From contig NZ_BOQE01000001.1 in NCBI RefSeq assembly GCF_023705585.1, positions 1,436,001 through 1,500,000 of the forward strand: 64,000 bases of DNA, given 5' to 3'. Positions 48,285 through 57,655 of the stretch are shown here, piece after piece. Origin of the DNA: Collibacillus ludicampi (lineage in GTDB: Bacteria; Bacillota; Bacilli; Tumebacillales; BOQE01). The position numbers were made by a program, and so were the translations under genes. The notes under the pieces are model-generated. The model searched no databases and had not been told where the DNA came from. It saw nothing but the letters and a program-made list of their open reading frames with translations. The stretch's first letter is position 1. Each line of letters starts with the position of its first letter.

Positions 48285-48908
48285 TTATCTGGGTAAAATG
48301 ATCACTTTTCTGTAGGGTTCTTCTCCTTTTGAGAGGGTAGTCACATGCGGATGAGATTGCAAAAAGCTATGAATGATTTTTCGTTCATGCGAAGGCATAG
48401 GTTCAAGAACGATTTCCCGTTTTGTTCGCGCCACTTTCTGCGCCAAACGGGAAGCGAGATGTTCCAATGCTTCTTTTCTCTTACTACGATAATCTTCCGC
48501 ATCCAAAGTGATGCGTACATACGTATGACTGTATTTGTTAGCAACAATGTTCAATAGGTATTGCAGGCTGTCCAAAGTAGCTCCATGACGGCCGATTACA
48601 ACGCCGATATTGGGACCACGCAGATGAAAACTATGATTTTTCTCATCTTCCATTCGATGCTCCACTTGAATCTCGGAAAGATTCATCGTACGAAGAACGT
48701 CCAGCAAAAACTTTTTCGTGTCTTCGATCGGATCGGGAATCACTTCGACTTCCACTTCCGCTTCCCTCACTCCGATCAAACCGAACAATCCGCGAGAAGG
48801 CTGCGTGAGAACACGCAGATGAACCCTCTCGCGCGGGACGCCAAGCTTTTGCAAGGCTACTTGAACCGCTTCTTCTACTGTCTTGCCCGTAGTAATCACT
48901 TTCTTCAT
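48285..48908 (-). CDS. jag: Jag/KhpB, RNA-binding regulator of cell elongation
   Basis: 207 residues: Jag-N domain (1-52: MKKVITTGKTVEEAVQVALQKLG), linker, KH domain (GVVIGRHGATLDSLQYLLN, GxxG loop GRHG) and R3H (about 150-207: RKREALEHLASRLAQKVAR, HPHV). Also called SpoIIIJ-associated protein or EloR; binds RNA and links to elongation. Its start overlaps the yidC stop by 4 bp. Confidence 0.95.
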   Translation of the reverse strand: MKKVITTGKTVEEAVQVALQKLGVPRERVHLRVLTQPSRGLFGLIGVREAEVEVEVIPDPIEDTKKFLLDVLRTMNLSEIQVEHRMEDEKNHSFHLRGPNIGVVIGRHGATLDSLQYLLNIVANKYSHTYVRITLDAEDYRSKRKEALEHLASRLAQKVARTKREIVLEPMPSHERKIIHSFLQSHPHVTTLSKGEEPYRKVIILPR

Positions 48909-49639
48909 TTATTGGTACCTCCCTGGGGTACAGGGCGCAGGGATTTTGTGAAATATGTCTGTGCGATCGTGAACAAGTTACTGAATACCCAGTAAAGCGA
49001 AAGGGCTGCCGGGAACGAATAGCTGAAGAAGAAGATCATTGCCGGCATAATATAAAGTAGCATCTTTTGATTGGGATCCTGGGCATTCACGATCATCATT
49101 CTCTGTTGAACATAAGTAGTTAACGCGGCCAGAACCGGGAGAATGAATGTATGGTCAGGCAGCCCTAAAGGTATCAATCCCAAAAAGGCGTGTTTTTTTA
49201 TCTCGATATTCGTATTGATCGCTTGATAAAGCGCGATCAGAATGGGCATCTGCACGAGGATCGGCAAACATCCGGAAAGGGGATTGAGCTTGTATTTCTG
49301 ATACAACTTCATCATTTCTTCGTTCATCTTCTGTGGATTCCCTTTGTGGGTTTCCCGGATCTTTTGCATTTCAGGCTGTACTTCCTGCATCAGTTTTGAA
49401 TAGCGCAATTGTTTGAACATCAGCGGCAGGATCAAGATGCGAATGATGACGGTAACTATCAGTATCGCGAGACCGTAATCGTGCACTTGCCGGGCGAAGA
49501 AATCGATCGAATCGGAAACAAAACCGACAATTTGCCCCCAGAAAGTAGAACGATTTAGCGTCGCTCCTGGAGCCGAAGCACATCCAGTCAACGAAAAGAC
49601 CACGAGAAGTGTAAACAGCAACATTTGAAGTCTTCGCAC
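48905..49639 (-). CDS. yidC: Membrane protein insertase YidC (SpoIIIJ/OxaA type)
   Basis: 244 residues. Lipoprotein signal with LTGC (lipidated Cys20), then about five helices. The core QRMMIVNAQDPNQKMLLY, PLSGCLPILVQMPILIALYQAI and conserved hydrophilic-groove Arg in VTVIIRILILPLMF are present. Inserts membrane proteins; in sporulation SpoIIIJ activates sigma-G. GTG start with GGAGGG upstream. It overlaps yidD by the last base(s). Confidence 0.96.
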   Translation of the reverse strand: MRRLQMLLFTLLVVFSLTGCASAPGATLNRSTFWGQIVGFVSDSIDFFARQVHDYGLAILIVTVIIRILILPLMFKQLRYSKLMQEVQPEMQKIRETHKGNPQKMNEEMMKLYQKYKLNPLSGCLPILVQMPILIALYQAINTNIEIKKHAFLGLIPLGLPDHTFILPVLAALTTYVQQRMMIVNAQDPNQKMLLYIMPAMIFFFSYSFPAALSLYWVFSNLFTIAQTYFTKSLRPVPQGGTNK

Positions 49640-49890
49640 TACAACGTACCCTCCTTATGAGATCCCTTCTGTTCCTTCAACGGCACCGGGTCAAATCCTC
49701 CCGGGTGCCAAGGACCACATTTAAATAATCGTTTTACAGAAAGCAGAATCCCAGTCAGCGGTCCATACCTTTCGATCGCTTCCACTGCATATTGGGAACA
49801 GGTGGGATAAAATCGACAAGTAGGCGGTTTCAAGGGAGATATCCACTTTCGATAGAACGCAAGCAGAAAAAGCATGATGGACTTAATCAT
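49639..49890 (-). CDS. yidD: Membrane protein insertion efficiency factor YidD
   Basis: 83 residues. YRKWISPLKPPTCRFYPTCSQYAVEAIERYG and CGPWHPGGFDPVP, read as pieces, are the family signatures with three conserved cysteines. Attached to the membrane by an amphipathic N-terminus. Start chosen by alignment with B. subtilis YidD; an ATG three codons earlier exists. It overlaps rnpA by 8 bp. Confidence 0.94.
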   Translation of the reverse strand: MIKSIMLFLLAFYRKWISPLKPPTCRFYPTCSQYAVEAIERYGPLTGILLSVKRLFKCGPWHPGGFDPVPLKEQKGSHKEGTL

Positions 49891-50257
49891 CCGCTCCATC
49901 CTTTTTCGTGATTGCCCCTTTCTTGATAACACCTGACTTCTTCAATACATGCACAAGGCTCTTCTTCATCTCTTCATATGTAAGATCAGCCGCCAAAGGT
50001 CTTGCAACCACGACAAAATCAATGCTCTCTTCGATCGCTTCTCCTTCCAGACGAAAAATTTCGCGCAATAATCGCTTTACACGATTGCGCACGACCGCAT
50101 TGCCCACTTTCTTTGAAACGGAGAAACCGACACGATAAGTGTTACCTTCATTGTTATATCGATAATACAAAACGAGATATCGATTCGCACAGGAACGACC
50201 TTGCTGAAATACCTTCTGAAAGTCTTTGGAATCCTTTAGGCGATGGATCTTCTTCAT
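49883..50257 (-). CDS. rnpA: Protein subunit of ribonuclease P
   Basis: 124 residues. HRLKDSKDFQKVFQQGRS, GFSVSKKVGNAVVRNRVKRLLRE (RNR motif) and ARPLAADLTY are the signatures. With the RNA rnpB (not in window) it matures tRNA 5' ends. C-terminal tail KKSGVIKKGAITKKDGADD is longer than in B. subtilis. Confidence 0.97.
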   Translation of the reverse strand: MKKIHRLKDSKDFQKVFQQGRSCANRYLVLYYRYNNEGNTYRVGFSVSKKVGNAVVRNRVKRLLREIFRLEGEAIEESIDFVVVARPLAADLTYEEMKKSLVHVLKKSGVIKKGAITKKDGADD

Positions 50258-50329
50258 GATGCACCTCTTCCGACTACCTTCACTAGTATTTACGAAGCAA
50301 AGGCCGCTATAAACGTATCGTTTTTATAA

Positions 50330-50354
50330 GAAAAAGGCCACGTAGTGTGGCCTT
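50330..50354 (-). terminator. Attenuator-like terminator between rpmH and rnpA
   Basis: On the minus strand GGCCAC and GTGGCC, a 6-bp stem extended by AAGG/CCTT, are followed by TTTTTCTT. It overlaps the rpmH stop codon. It would let rpmH be made in excess over rnpA, as is known for other bacteria. Confidence 0.75.
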
Positions 50355-50487
50355 AGGCGGACAGTACTTTTCTTCCTTTACGACGACGAGCTGCCAACAC
50401 TTTACGACCATTTTTGGTGCTCATACGCTTGCGGAATCCGTGCACCATTTTGCGTTTACGATTATTCGGATTAAAGGTTGGTTTCAC
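50353..50487 (-). CDS. rpmH: 50S ribosomal protein bL34
   Basis: 44 residues starting with a GTG ([19 protein letters not shown]..., ending KGRKVLSA), preceded by GGAGGTGT. The sequence is that of bL34, the smallest large-subunit protein; the gene is too short for usual ORF cut-offs. Strongly basic. First gene of the operon reading away from dnaA, as in most Bacillota. Confidence 0.98.
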   Translation of the reverse strand: MKPTFNPNNRKRKMVHGFRKRMSTKNGRKVLAARRRKGRKVLSA

Positions 50488-50549
50488 GTATCACACCTCC
50501 TTGAGGATCTCCGCAGATCAAAACCCAATTGAAAAAGACATTCCCAATC

Positions 50550-50579
50550 ATTATAAGCGATCAAGGCAATCGTGGTCAA
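50550..50579 (-). promoter_or_regulatory. rpmH promoter
   Basis: On the minus strand TTGACC (50574-50579), an 18-bp spacer and a perfect TATAAT (50550-50555), 63 bp upstream of the rpmH GTG. Confidence 0.75.
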
Positions 50580-50679
50580 GTTACAAGGAGCTCCCTCTCT
50601 CTAAGAAACATTTTATCTTTTTAGCGATGAATACAAACGACGTGCATCAATCGAATCTTGCATGGAACAACCAACGGGC

Positions 50680-50707
50680 TTGTACAACATTTGTATAACT
50701 TGTACAA
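50680..50707. promoter_or_regulatory. Three TTGTACAA-type octamers between rpmH and dnaA
   Basis: TTGTACAA at 50680 and 50700 are perfect palindromic octamers exactly 20 bp apart, and TTGTATAA at 50691 lies between. Same-face spacing of about two helical turns suggests a bound protein. It stands between the rpmH promoter and the DnaA boxes. Not matched to a known operator. Confidence 0.45.
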
Positions 50708-50772
50708 AACCTGTTGACATATTATCCTTTGATACGACGTTGTTCGACCACTTTCAACATAGCAGCGAACAT

Positions 50773-50954
50773 TTTTCCACAATCCACAATACCGTGTATA
50801 AGCGAACTTGAAAAGTGTTGGCATTGTGGATAAGTGCAAGAAAATCCATTGCACATACAGATAGTTTTTTGCTATCATAGATTTGCTGAATTTTGTGTGG
50901 ATAACTCAACTTATCCAAACATTTATCCACAGTTGTTGATAACTTTGTGGATAG
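50773..50954. other. oriC: oriC, left DnaA-box cluster upstream of dnaA
   Basis: Exact TTATCCACA or its complement: 50825, 50896 and 50923. One-mismatch boxes: TTTTCCACA (50773), TTATCCAAA (50911), TGTTGATAA (50934) and TGTGGATAG (50946). At least seven boxes in about 180 bp mark the left half of a bipartite Bacillota origin, and also the zone where DnaA can repress its own gene. The 647-bp gap also holds the rpmH promoter, the octamers at 50680 and a hairpin in the dnaA leader. Confidence 0.9.
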
Positions 50955-51051
50955 TTATTCAGGGTGGTGGAGAACTTCTCCACATTGTGAGTTTTGTTGT
51001 TACCATCGTGAAACAATTCTATACAAGGTCGACGTTCTTTTATGTATTGAG

Positions 51052-51097
51052 CCCACAGTCGATGCTGCTACGACACCCTGGCTGTGGGTTTTTCTTT
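51052..51097 (+). terminator. Terminator-like hairpin in the dnaA leader
   Basis: CCCACAG (51052-51058) and CTGTGGG (51082-51088) pair around a 23-nt loop, directly followed by TTTTTCTTT. The structure is on the dnaA sense strand, 38 bp upstream of the dnaA ATG, with no upstream gene on this strand to terminate. It may attenuate dnaA or block readthrough. Confidence 0.7.
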
Positions 51098-51134
51098 GTC
51101 CTGAACAATTCTCGCAGAAAGGAGCCTAAGCGAA

Positions 51135-52490
51135 ATGGATCGGCACGCCACTCGCCTATGGCAGCAGACCTTAGCAATTTTAGAAACTCAGCTATCGAGG
51201 CCAAGTATTGAGACATGGTTTAAATCAACGAAAGCCGTCTCTTTGGATGCCAATATGCTGGTTATAGGCGTGCCAGGTGAATTTGCACGGGACTGGCTGG
51301 AATCGAGATACTCTGCAATCATCAAAAAGACGCTGTTTGAGATCACGGGAACACCGATTGAGATCAAGTTTGTCATCCCTCAAATTCCGGACGAAAGCTT
51401 TTACGAGCCGTCCACCGGGAACACTGCCGTCAAGGAATTGAAAGATACGGCGGATGACTTCACGCCCACTCAATTGAACAAAAAATACACATTTGAGACA
51501 TTCGTCATCGGTTCCGGCAATCGTTTTGCACACGCGGCCAGTCTCGCTGTTGCTGAAGCACCGGCCAAAGCATACAATCCCTTGTTCATTTACGGGGGGG
51601 TTGGACTCGGGAAAACGCACCTCATGCATGCAATCGGTCATTATGTTCTCGAACATAATCCGAACATGCGAGTCCTCTACATCTCATCAGAAAAATTCAC
51701 GAATGAATTCATCAATGCGATCCGAGATAACAAAACGGTTGATTTTCGCAATAAATATCGCAACATTGATGTCCTGCTGATTGATGATATTCAGTTTCTC
51801 GCTGGAAAAGAACAAACACAGGAGGAGTTCTTCCATACATTCAATGCATTACATGAAGAAAATAAGCAGATCATCATTTCGAGCGACCGGCCCCCAAAGG
51901 AAATTCCTACTTTGGAAGACAGGCTGCGTTCACGCTTCGAATGGGGACTGATCACCGATATACAACCTCCCGATCTGGAAACGCGCGTAGCGATTTTAAG
52001 AAAAAAAGCGAAAGCGGAAGGATTCGATATTCCGGAAGACGTCATCACGTATATCGCCAAAAAGATCGATTCGAACATTCGGGAACTCGAGGGTGCGTTG
52101 ATACGGGTCGTCGCATATTCTTCCATGATCAACCGTGACATGTCAGCAGAAATGGCTGCCGAAGCATTGAAGGATATCATTTCCCCGAACAAACCCAAAA
52201 AGATAACGATCTCTGAAATACAGAAAGTCGTCGGTGAACACTTTGATTTGAAATTGGAGGATTTCAAAGCGAAGAAGCGGACAAAAGCGATCGCCTTCCC
52301 CCGACAAATCGCCATGTATCTGGCAAGAGAGTTAACCGATTTTTCTTTACCGAAAATCGGGGATGAGTTTGGAGGGCGCGACCACACGACGGTGATCCAC
52401 GCGCATGAGAAGATCGAGAAAGAAATGCAGAACGATTTGAACTTGCGTCAAACGATCGAAACACTCATCGAGAAGATCAAAAACATGTGA
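51135..52490 (+). CDS. dnaA: Chromosomal replication initiator DnaA
   Basis: 451 residues: domain I (1-80), short domain II, AAA+ domain III with Walker A GGVGLGKT (154-161) and Walker B LLIDDIQF, and DNA-binding domain IV with [15 protein letters not shown]. Opens oriC and regulates transcription. ATG preceded by AAAGGAG. The DnaA boxes on both sides are its sites. Ends 197 bp before dnaN. Confidence 0.99.
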   Translation: MDRHATRLWQQTLAILETQLSRPSIETWFKSTKAVSLDANMLVIGVPGEFARDWLESRYSAIIKKTLFEITGTPIEIKFVIPQIPDESFYEPSTGNTAVKELKDTADDFTPTQLNKKYTFETFVIGSGNRFAHAASLAVAEAPAKAYNPLFIYGGVGLGKTHLMHAIGHYVLEHNPNMRVLYISSEKFTNEFINAIRDNKTVDFRNKYRNIDVLLIDDIQFLAGKEQTQEEFFHTFNALHEENKQIIISSDRPPKEIPTLEDRLRSRFEWGLITDIQPPDLETRVAILRKKAKAEGFDIPEDVITYIAKKIDSNIRELEGALIRVVAYSSMINRDMSAEMAAEALKDIISPNKPKKITISEIQKVVGEHFDLKLEDFKAKKRTKAIAFPRQIAMYLARELTDFSLPKIGDEFGGRDHTTVIHAHEKIEKEMQNDLNLRQTIETLIEKIKNM

Positions 52491-52505
52491 ATAACAACCG
52501 AAAAA

Positions 52506-52585
52506 CCGCCGACATTGAATATGTGGACACTTCTGGTGTATTTCTACACATGATATCCACAAGCGATATTTCAATCGATCGGCGG
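52506..52585. other. Interrupted palindrome with DnaA boxes between dnaA and dnaN
   Basis: A long interrupted inverted repeat: CCGCCGA (52506) with TCGGCGG (52579), ATTGAA (52514) with TTCAAT (52570), TGTGGA (52522) with TCCACA (52556). The last pair lies within a weak box TGTGGACAC and the ATATCCACA box (52553), so two DnaA sites face each other across a hairpin. It may act as dnaA terminator (CTTCTTT follows) or as part of the origin architecture. Confidence 0.55.
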
Positions 52586-52596
52586 CTTCTTTGCTG

Positions 52597-52662
52597 TTAT
52601 CCACATATTCAGCGCACTTATTACTATTACTGTTATTTCTATTCACATTCTATATAGATTAT
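52597..52662. other. oriC: oriC unwinding region: DnaA box, DnaA-trios and AT-rich element
   Basis: Exact TTATCCACA at 52597-52605 is followed after a short spacer by a run of triplets, TTATTACTATTACTG then TTATTTCTA (52618-52642), which look like the DnaA-trio element, and an AT-rich stretch through ATATAGATTATG. The same order is seen in the B. subtilis dnaA-dnaN origin, so replication probably starts here. Confidence 0.8.
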
Positions 52663-52687
52663 GATCCTTCAAGGAGGAGCCATTCCT

Positions 52688-53824
52688 GTGAAGATTTTTA
52701 TTCAGCGAAACGCACTATTATCAGCTATTCAACATGTTCAAAAAGCAGTCACGTCAAAAACGACCATTCCGGTACTGTCAGGGATTAAATTGAGCGTAGA
52801 CAGAAACGGTTTGCGCATGACAGCGACTGACCTCGAAATCGGAATCGAAACGTTTGTTCCTGCATACATGGACGATGAGGAAATCGTAAAAGTTGAGGAG
52901 GAAGGATCCATTGTTCTTCCTGCACGTTATTTCTCGGAAATCATCAGAAAACTTCCCTATCAACAGATTGAGCTGGAAGTGAAAGAAAACTACTTAACGA
53001 CGATCTGTGGAGGTACGAGCGAATTTAACCTTCTCGGATTGGATGCGGAAGAATTTCCGAGACTTCCTCAAGTCATGGGCGATCGAATCTTCTCGATCTC
53101 CAGCGATGTATTCAAGGAGATGATTCGCCAAACCGTTTTCGCCACTTCGACAGAGGAAATCCGCCCGATCCTGACGGGGGTCGTGCTTTCTTTAAAAGAC
53201 GGGTTATTGCGCCTAGTGGCTACCGATTCACACCGCTTGGCTCAAAGGGAAGAAACCGTTGAAGCGCCGGCCGACTTGACATTGTCAAACGTGATTATTC
53301 CCGGAAAAAGTCTGAATGAATTAGGTCGTTTATTACCCGATGACGATCAACTGGTAGATATCGTCGTGGCTAACAATCAGATTCTTATAAAGATGGAAAA
53401 CACCCAATTTTATTCCCGTTTAATCGACGGGCAATATCCGGATACATCGCGCCTTTTTCCTACAACCTTTAAAACCAGTATCCTTGTAAACACAAAAGAA
53501 CTGTATAATGCGATCGAACGTGCTTCTTTGATTGCCAGAGAGAATAATAATAATATCGTCCGCTTTATGATCACTCCTGAGCAGATCAAGATCACTTCTA
53601 CATCGGCTGATGTCGGGAAAGTCACGGAAACGTTTATTCCAAAAGAAGTCAAAGGGGAAGAACTATTACTCGCTTTTAATGCAAAATATATAATGGATGC
53701 CCTTCGTGTGTTTGACGCGGAAGAGATCCTTGTGGAATTCACCGGATCGATGAGCCCGTTCATTCTCAAAATCCCGGGAGAAACGAAAATCATGCAACTG
53801 GTTTTGCCGATACGCATGAACTGA
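52688..53824 (+). CDS. dnaN: DNA polymerase III sliding clamp (beta subunit)
   Basis: 378 residues in three clamp folds. MKIFIQRNALLSAIQHVQKAV-like N-terminus (initiating GTG), KTTIPVLSG, ATDSHRLAQRE and the C-terminal LPIRMN (pocket for partner peptides). GTG with AAGGAGG 8 nt upstream. Usual neighbour of dnaA. Confidence 0.98.
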   Translation: MKIFIQRNALLSAIQHVQKAVTSKTTIPVLSGIKLSVDRNGLRMTATDLEIGIETFVPAYMDDEEIVKVEEEGSIVLPARYFSEIIRKLPYQQIELEVKENYLTTICGGTSEFNLLGLDAEEFPRLPQVMGDRIFSISSDVFKEMIRQTVFATSTEEIRPILTGVVLSLKDGLLRLVATDSHRLAQREETVEAPADLTLSNVIIPGKSLNELGRLLPDDDQLVDIVVANNQILIKMENTQFYSRLIDGQYPDTSRLFPTTFKTSILVNTKELYNAIERASLIARENNNNIVRFMITPEQIKITSTSADVGKVTETFIPKEVKGEELLLAFNAKYIMDALRVFDAEEILVEFTGSMSPFILKIPGETKIMQLVLPIRMN

Positions 53825-53857
53825 CCGTTCAGTTAAATCATAGGGGGGTTGGCGAAA

Positions 53858-54076
53858 ATGGAACAGGAAGTGAAGCTTCATACGGATGAAATTACGTTAG
53901 GTCAATTATTGAAATTCGCGGATATCGTAGGATCGGGAGGGGAGGCACGTATCTTCCTGGATGAGCACAAGGTTCTTGTAAACGGTCTGCCGGAAAACCG
54001 CCGCGGGCGTAAATTACGTCCGGGTGATCATATAGATATTGAAGGAGTGGGAAGGATACTCCTTACAAAGGTATGA
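53858..54076 (+). CDS. S4-domain RNA-binding protein (YaaA/RlbA)
   Basis: 72 residues, one S4 domain: ITLGQLLKFADIVGSGGEARIFLDEHKVLVNGLPENRRGRKLRPGDHI in pieces. Probably ribosome-associated. The ATG at 53858 follows GGGGGG by 9 nt. Between dnaN and recF as in most Bacillota. Confidence 0.95.
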   Translation: MEQEVKLHTDEITLGQLLKFADIVGSGGEARIFLDEHKVLVNGLPENRRGRKLRPGDHIDIEGVGRILLTKV

Positions 54077-54083
54077 GGCATTC

Positions 54084-55208
54084 ATGATCTTGCATGAGTT
54101 GGAAGTCCGTGATTTTCGGAATTACAAATCGTTACAGCTCACTTTATCTCCTGACGTAAACATTTTTGTCGGACAGAATGCACAGGGAAAGACCAACATT
54201 CTGGAGTCAATTTCTATGCTTGCTTTGGCGAAATCCCATCGTACGCATAGGGATTCGGAAATGATTCGTTGGGAGGCGGAGCGGGCATATATCGCAGGAC
54301 GCTTGGCGAGGGACGAACGAACGTATACGCTTGATCTTACGATTTTGCCGAAAGGGAAAAAAGCGCGTGTCAATCAGGTGGAGAAACGGAAAATCTCCGA
54401 CTTTGTCGGTCATTTGAACATCGTGCTGTTTGCTCCCGAAGATCTCATGCTGGTCAAAGGAGGGCCACAAGCCCGCAGAAGATTCCTAGACGTAGAAATA
54501 GGGCAAGTGAGTCCGCATTATTTGTATAATCTTACACAGTATACAAAAGTATTGTTGCAACGCAACAACTTGTTAAAAGAAGCAGGAAAAGGAAGCGCAA
54601 AAAACGAATTGATACAAATGTTAGCGATCTGGGATGAGCAAATGTCTGTGTATGCAGCGAAAATCATCAGCAAGCGCGTTTCCTTTTTGCAAAGATTGCA
54701 AGAATTCGCCAGTGAGATTCACAGCCGTATTACAGGGGAGCAAGAGGAGTTACAACTGCATTATCAATCGGCACTTTACCGGGAATGTCCGTCTCCGGCT
54801 GAACTTCCCGCTTATATTTTCGACGAGTTACAAAAAAAACAGAAATACGATCTACAGCGGGGGACGACTTCGATCGGACCTCACCGCGATGACATAGAAG
54901 TTTGGATTAACGGACGAAACGTGCATACGTATGGGTCACAAGGTCAACAGAGAACGGCAGCTTTGTCCATGAAATTGGCGGAAATCGAACTGATTCGCCA
55001 TGAAGTGGGCGAATACCCTGTACTTTTGTTAGACGATGTACTGTCTGAATTGGACGAGAGCCGGCAACTCCATTTGTTGCAAAGTATGGGGGAACGTGTG
55101 CAAACGCTGATCACCACGACGACAACCTACGGGATTGAACAATTTATGCGTGAAAAAGCGCACGTTTATCGTGTTCGAGAGGGTGTAATTACAAGAGAAG
55201 GGTCGTGA
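54084..55208 (+). CDS. recF: Recombination mediator RecF
   Basis: 374 residues, SMC-like ATPase. Walker A GQNAQGKTN (30-38), signature and Walker B PVLLLDDVLSELD, D-loop DE. Loads RecA at gaps with RecO and RecR. ATG at 54084 after GAGG. 7 bp after the S4 gene. Confidence 0.97.
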   Translation: MILHELEVRDFRNYKSLQLTLSPDVNIFVGQNAQGKTNILESISMLALAKSHRTHRDSEMIRWEAERAYIAGRLARDERTYTLDLTILPKGKKARVNQVEKRKISDFVGHLNIVLFAPEDLMLVKGGPQARRRFLDVEIGQVSPHYLYNLTQYTKVLLQRNNLLKEAGKGSAKNELIQMLAIWDEQMSVYAAKIISKRVSFLQRLQEFASEIHSRITGEQEELQLHYQSALYRECPSPAELPAYIFDELQKKQKYDLQRGTTSIGPHRDDIEVWINGRNVHTYGSQGQQRTAALSMKLAEIELIRHEVGEYPVLLLDDVLSELDESRQLHLLQSMGERVQTLITTTTTYGIEQFMREKAHVYRVREGVITREGS

Positions 55209-55213
55209 ATGAA

Positions 55214-55483
55214 ATGTTCATCCATCTTGGTGGAGATGTGATGGTGCCTAGCAAAGAAGTGATTGCGATTTTTGATATAAAAATGAAATATTCCTCAGAA
55301 AGCACGAAGGAATTTCTTGAAGTTGCAGACGAAGAAGGTTTTGTCGTGACGATCGACCCGAACGAAAGCAAATCATTCGTTTTGACTACAAAGCATGTCT
55401 ATTATTCACCGATTTCTTCCTTGACACTCAAAAAACGAGCAGGTTTTCTGGATGAGCTTGATGAGAGCAAACGAGAACCGTAA
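55214..55483 (+). CDS. remB: Extracellular matrix regulator RemB (YaaB)
   Basis: 89 residues; MFIHLGGDVMVPSKEVIAIFD at the N-terminus and KSFVLTTKHVYYSPISSLTLKKR in the middle fit the YaaB/RemB family. In B. subtilis it activates biofilm matrix genes. ATG at 55214; a GTG overlapping the recF stop is possible. Ends at a strong terminator. Confidence 0.93.
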   Translation: MFIHLGGDVMVPSKEVIAIFDIKMKYSSESTKEFLEVADEEGFVVTIDPNESKSFVLTTKHVYYSPISSLTLKKRAGFLDELDESKREP

Positions 55484-55488
55484 GTTCT

Positions 55489-55513
55489 CCACGCATGTAC
55501 GCGTGGCTTTTTT
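55489..55513 (+). terminator. Terminator of dnaN-S4-recF-remB
   Basis: CCACGC and GCGTGG form a perfect 6-bp stem with a 6-nt loop followed by CTTTTTTC. Confidence 0.85.
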
Positions 55514-55647
55514 CTTTCTCTTAACATAAACCATATGATGCGCTATTTGCTTGGTCGAATGTGCTTCGTATGGAAGCTTTTTTATCGCTAGTACTTCTGT
55601 TATCATAAAACTGACTAGTTGTTGCATCGTGAGGGAATACTTTTTAA

Positions 55648-57591
<1,944 letters not shown>

Positions 57592-57655
57592 TTGGTTGAT
57601 ATAAAAGCTGTGCTTCTTTTTTTGTAAGCGTTGATGCTTATCTGGAGGTATGATG

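Noticed and set aside
53771..53785. Noc-binding site in dnaN
   Set aside because: ATCCCGGGAGAAA resembles but does not match ATTTCCCGGGAAAT closely enough, and single weak copies are expected by chance.
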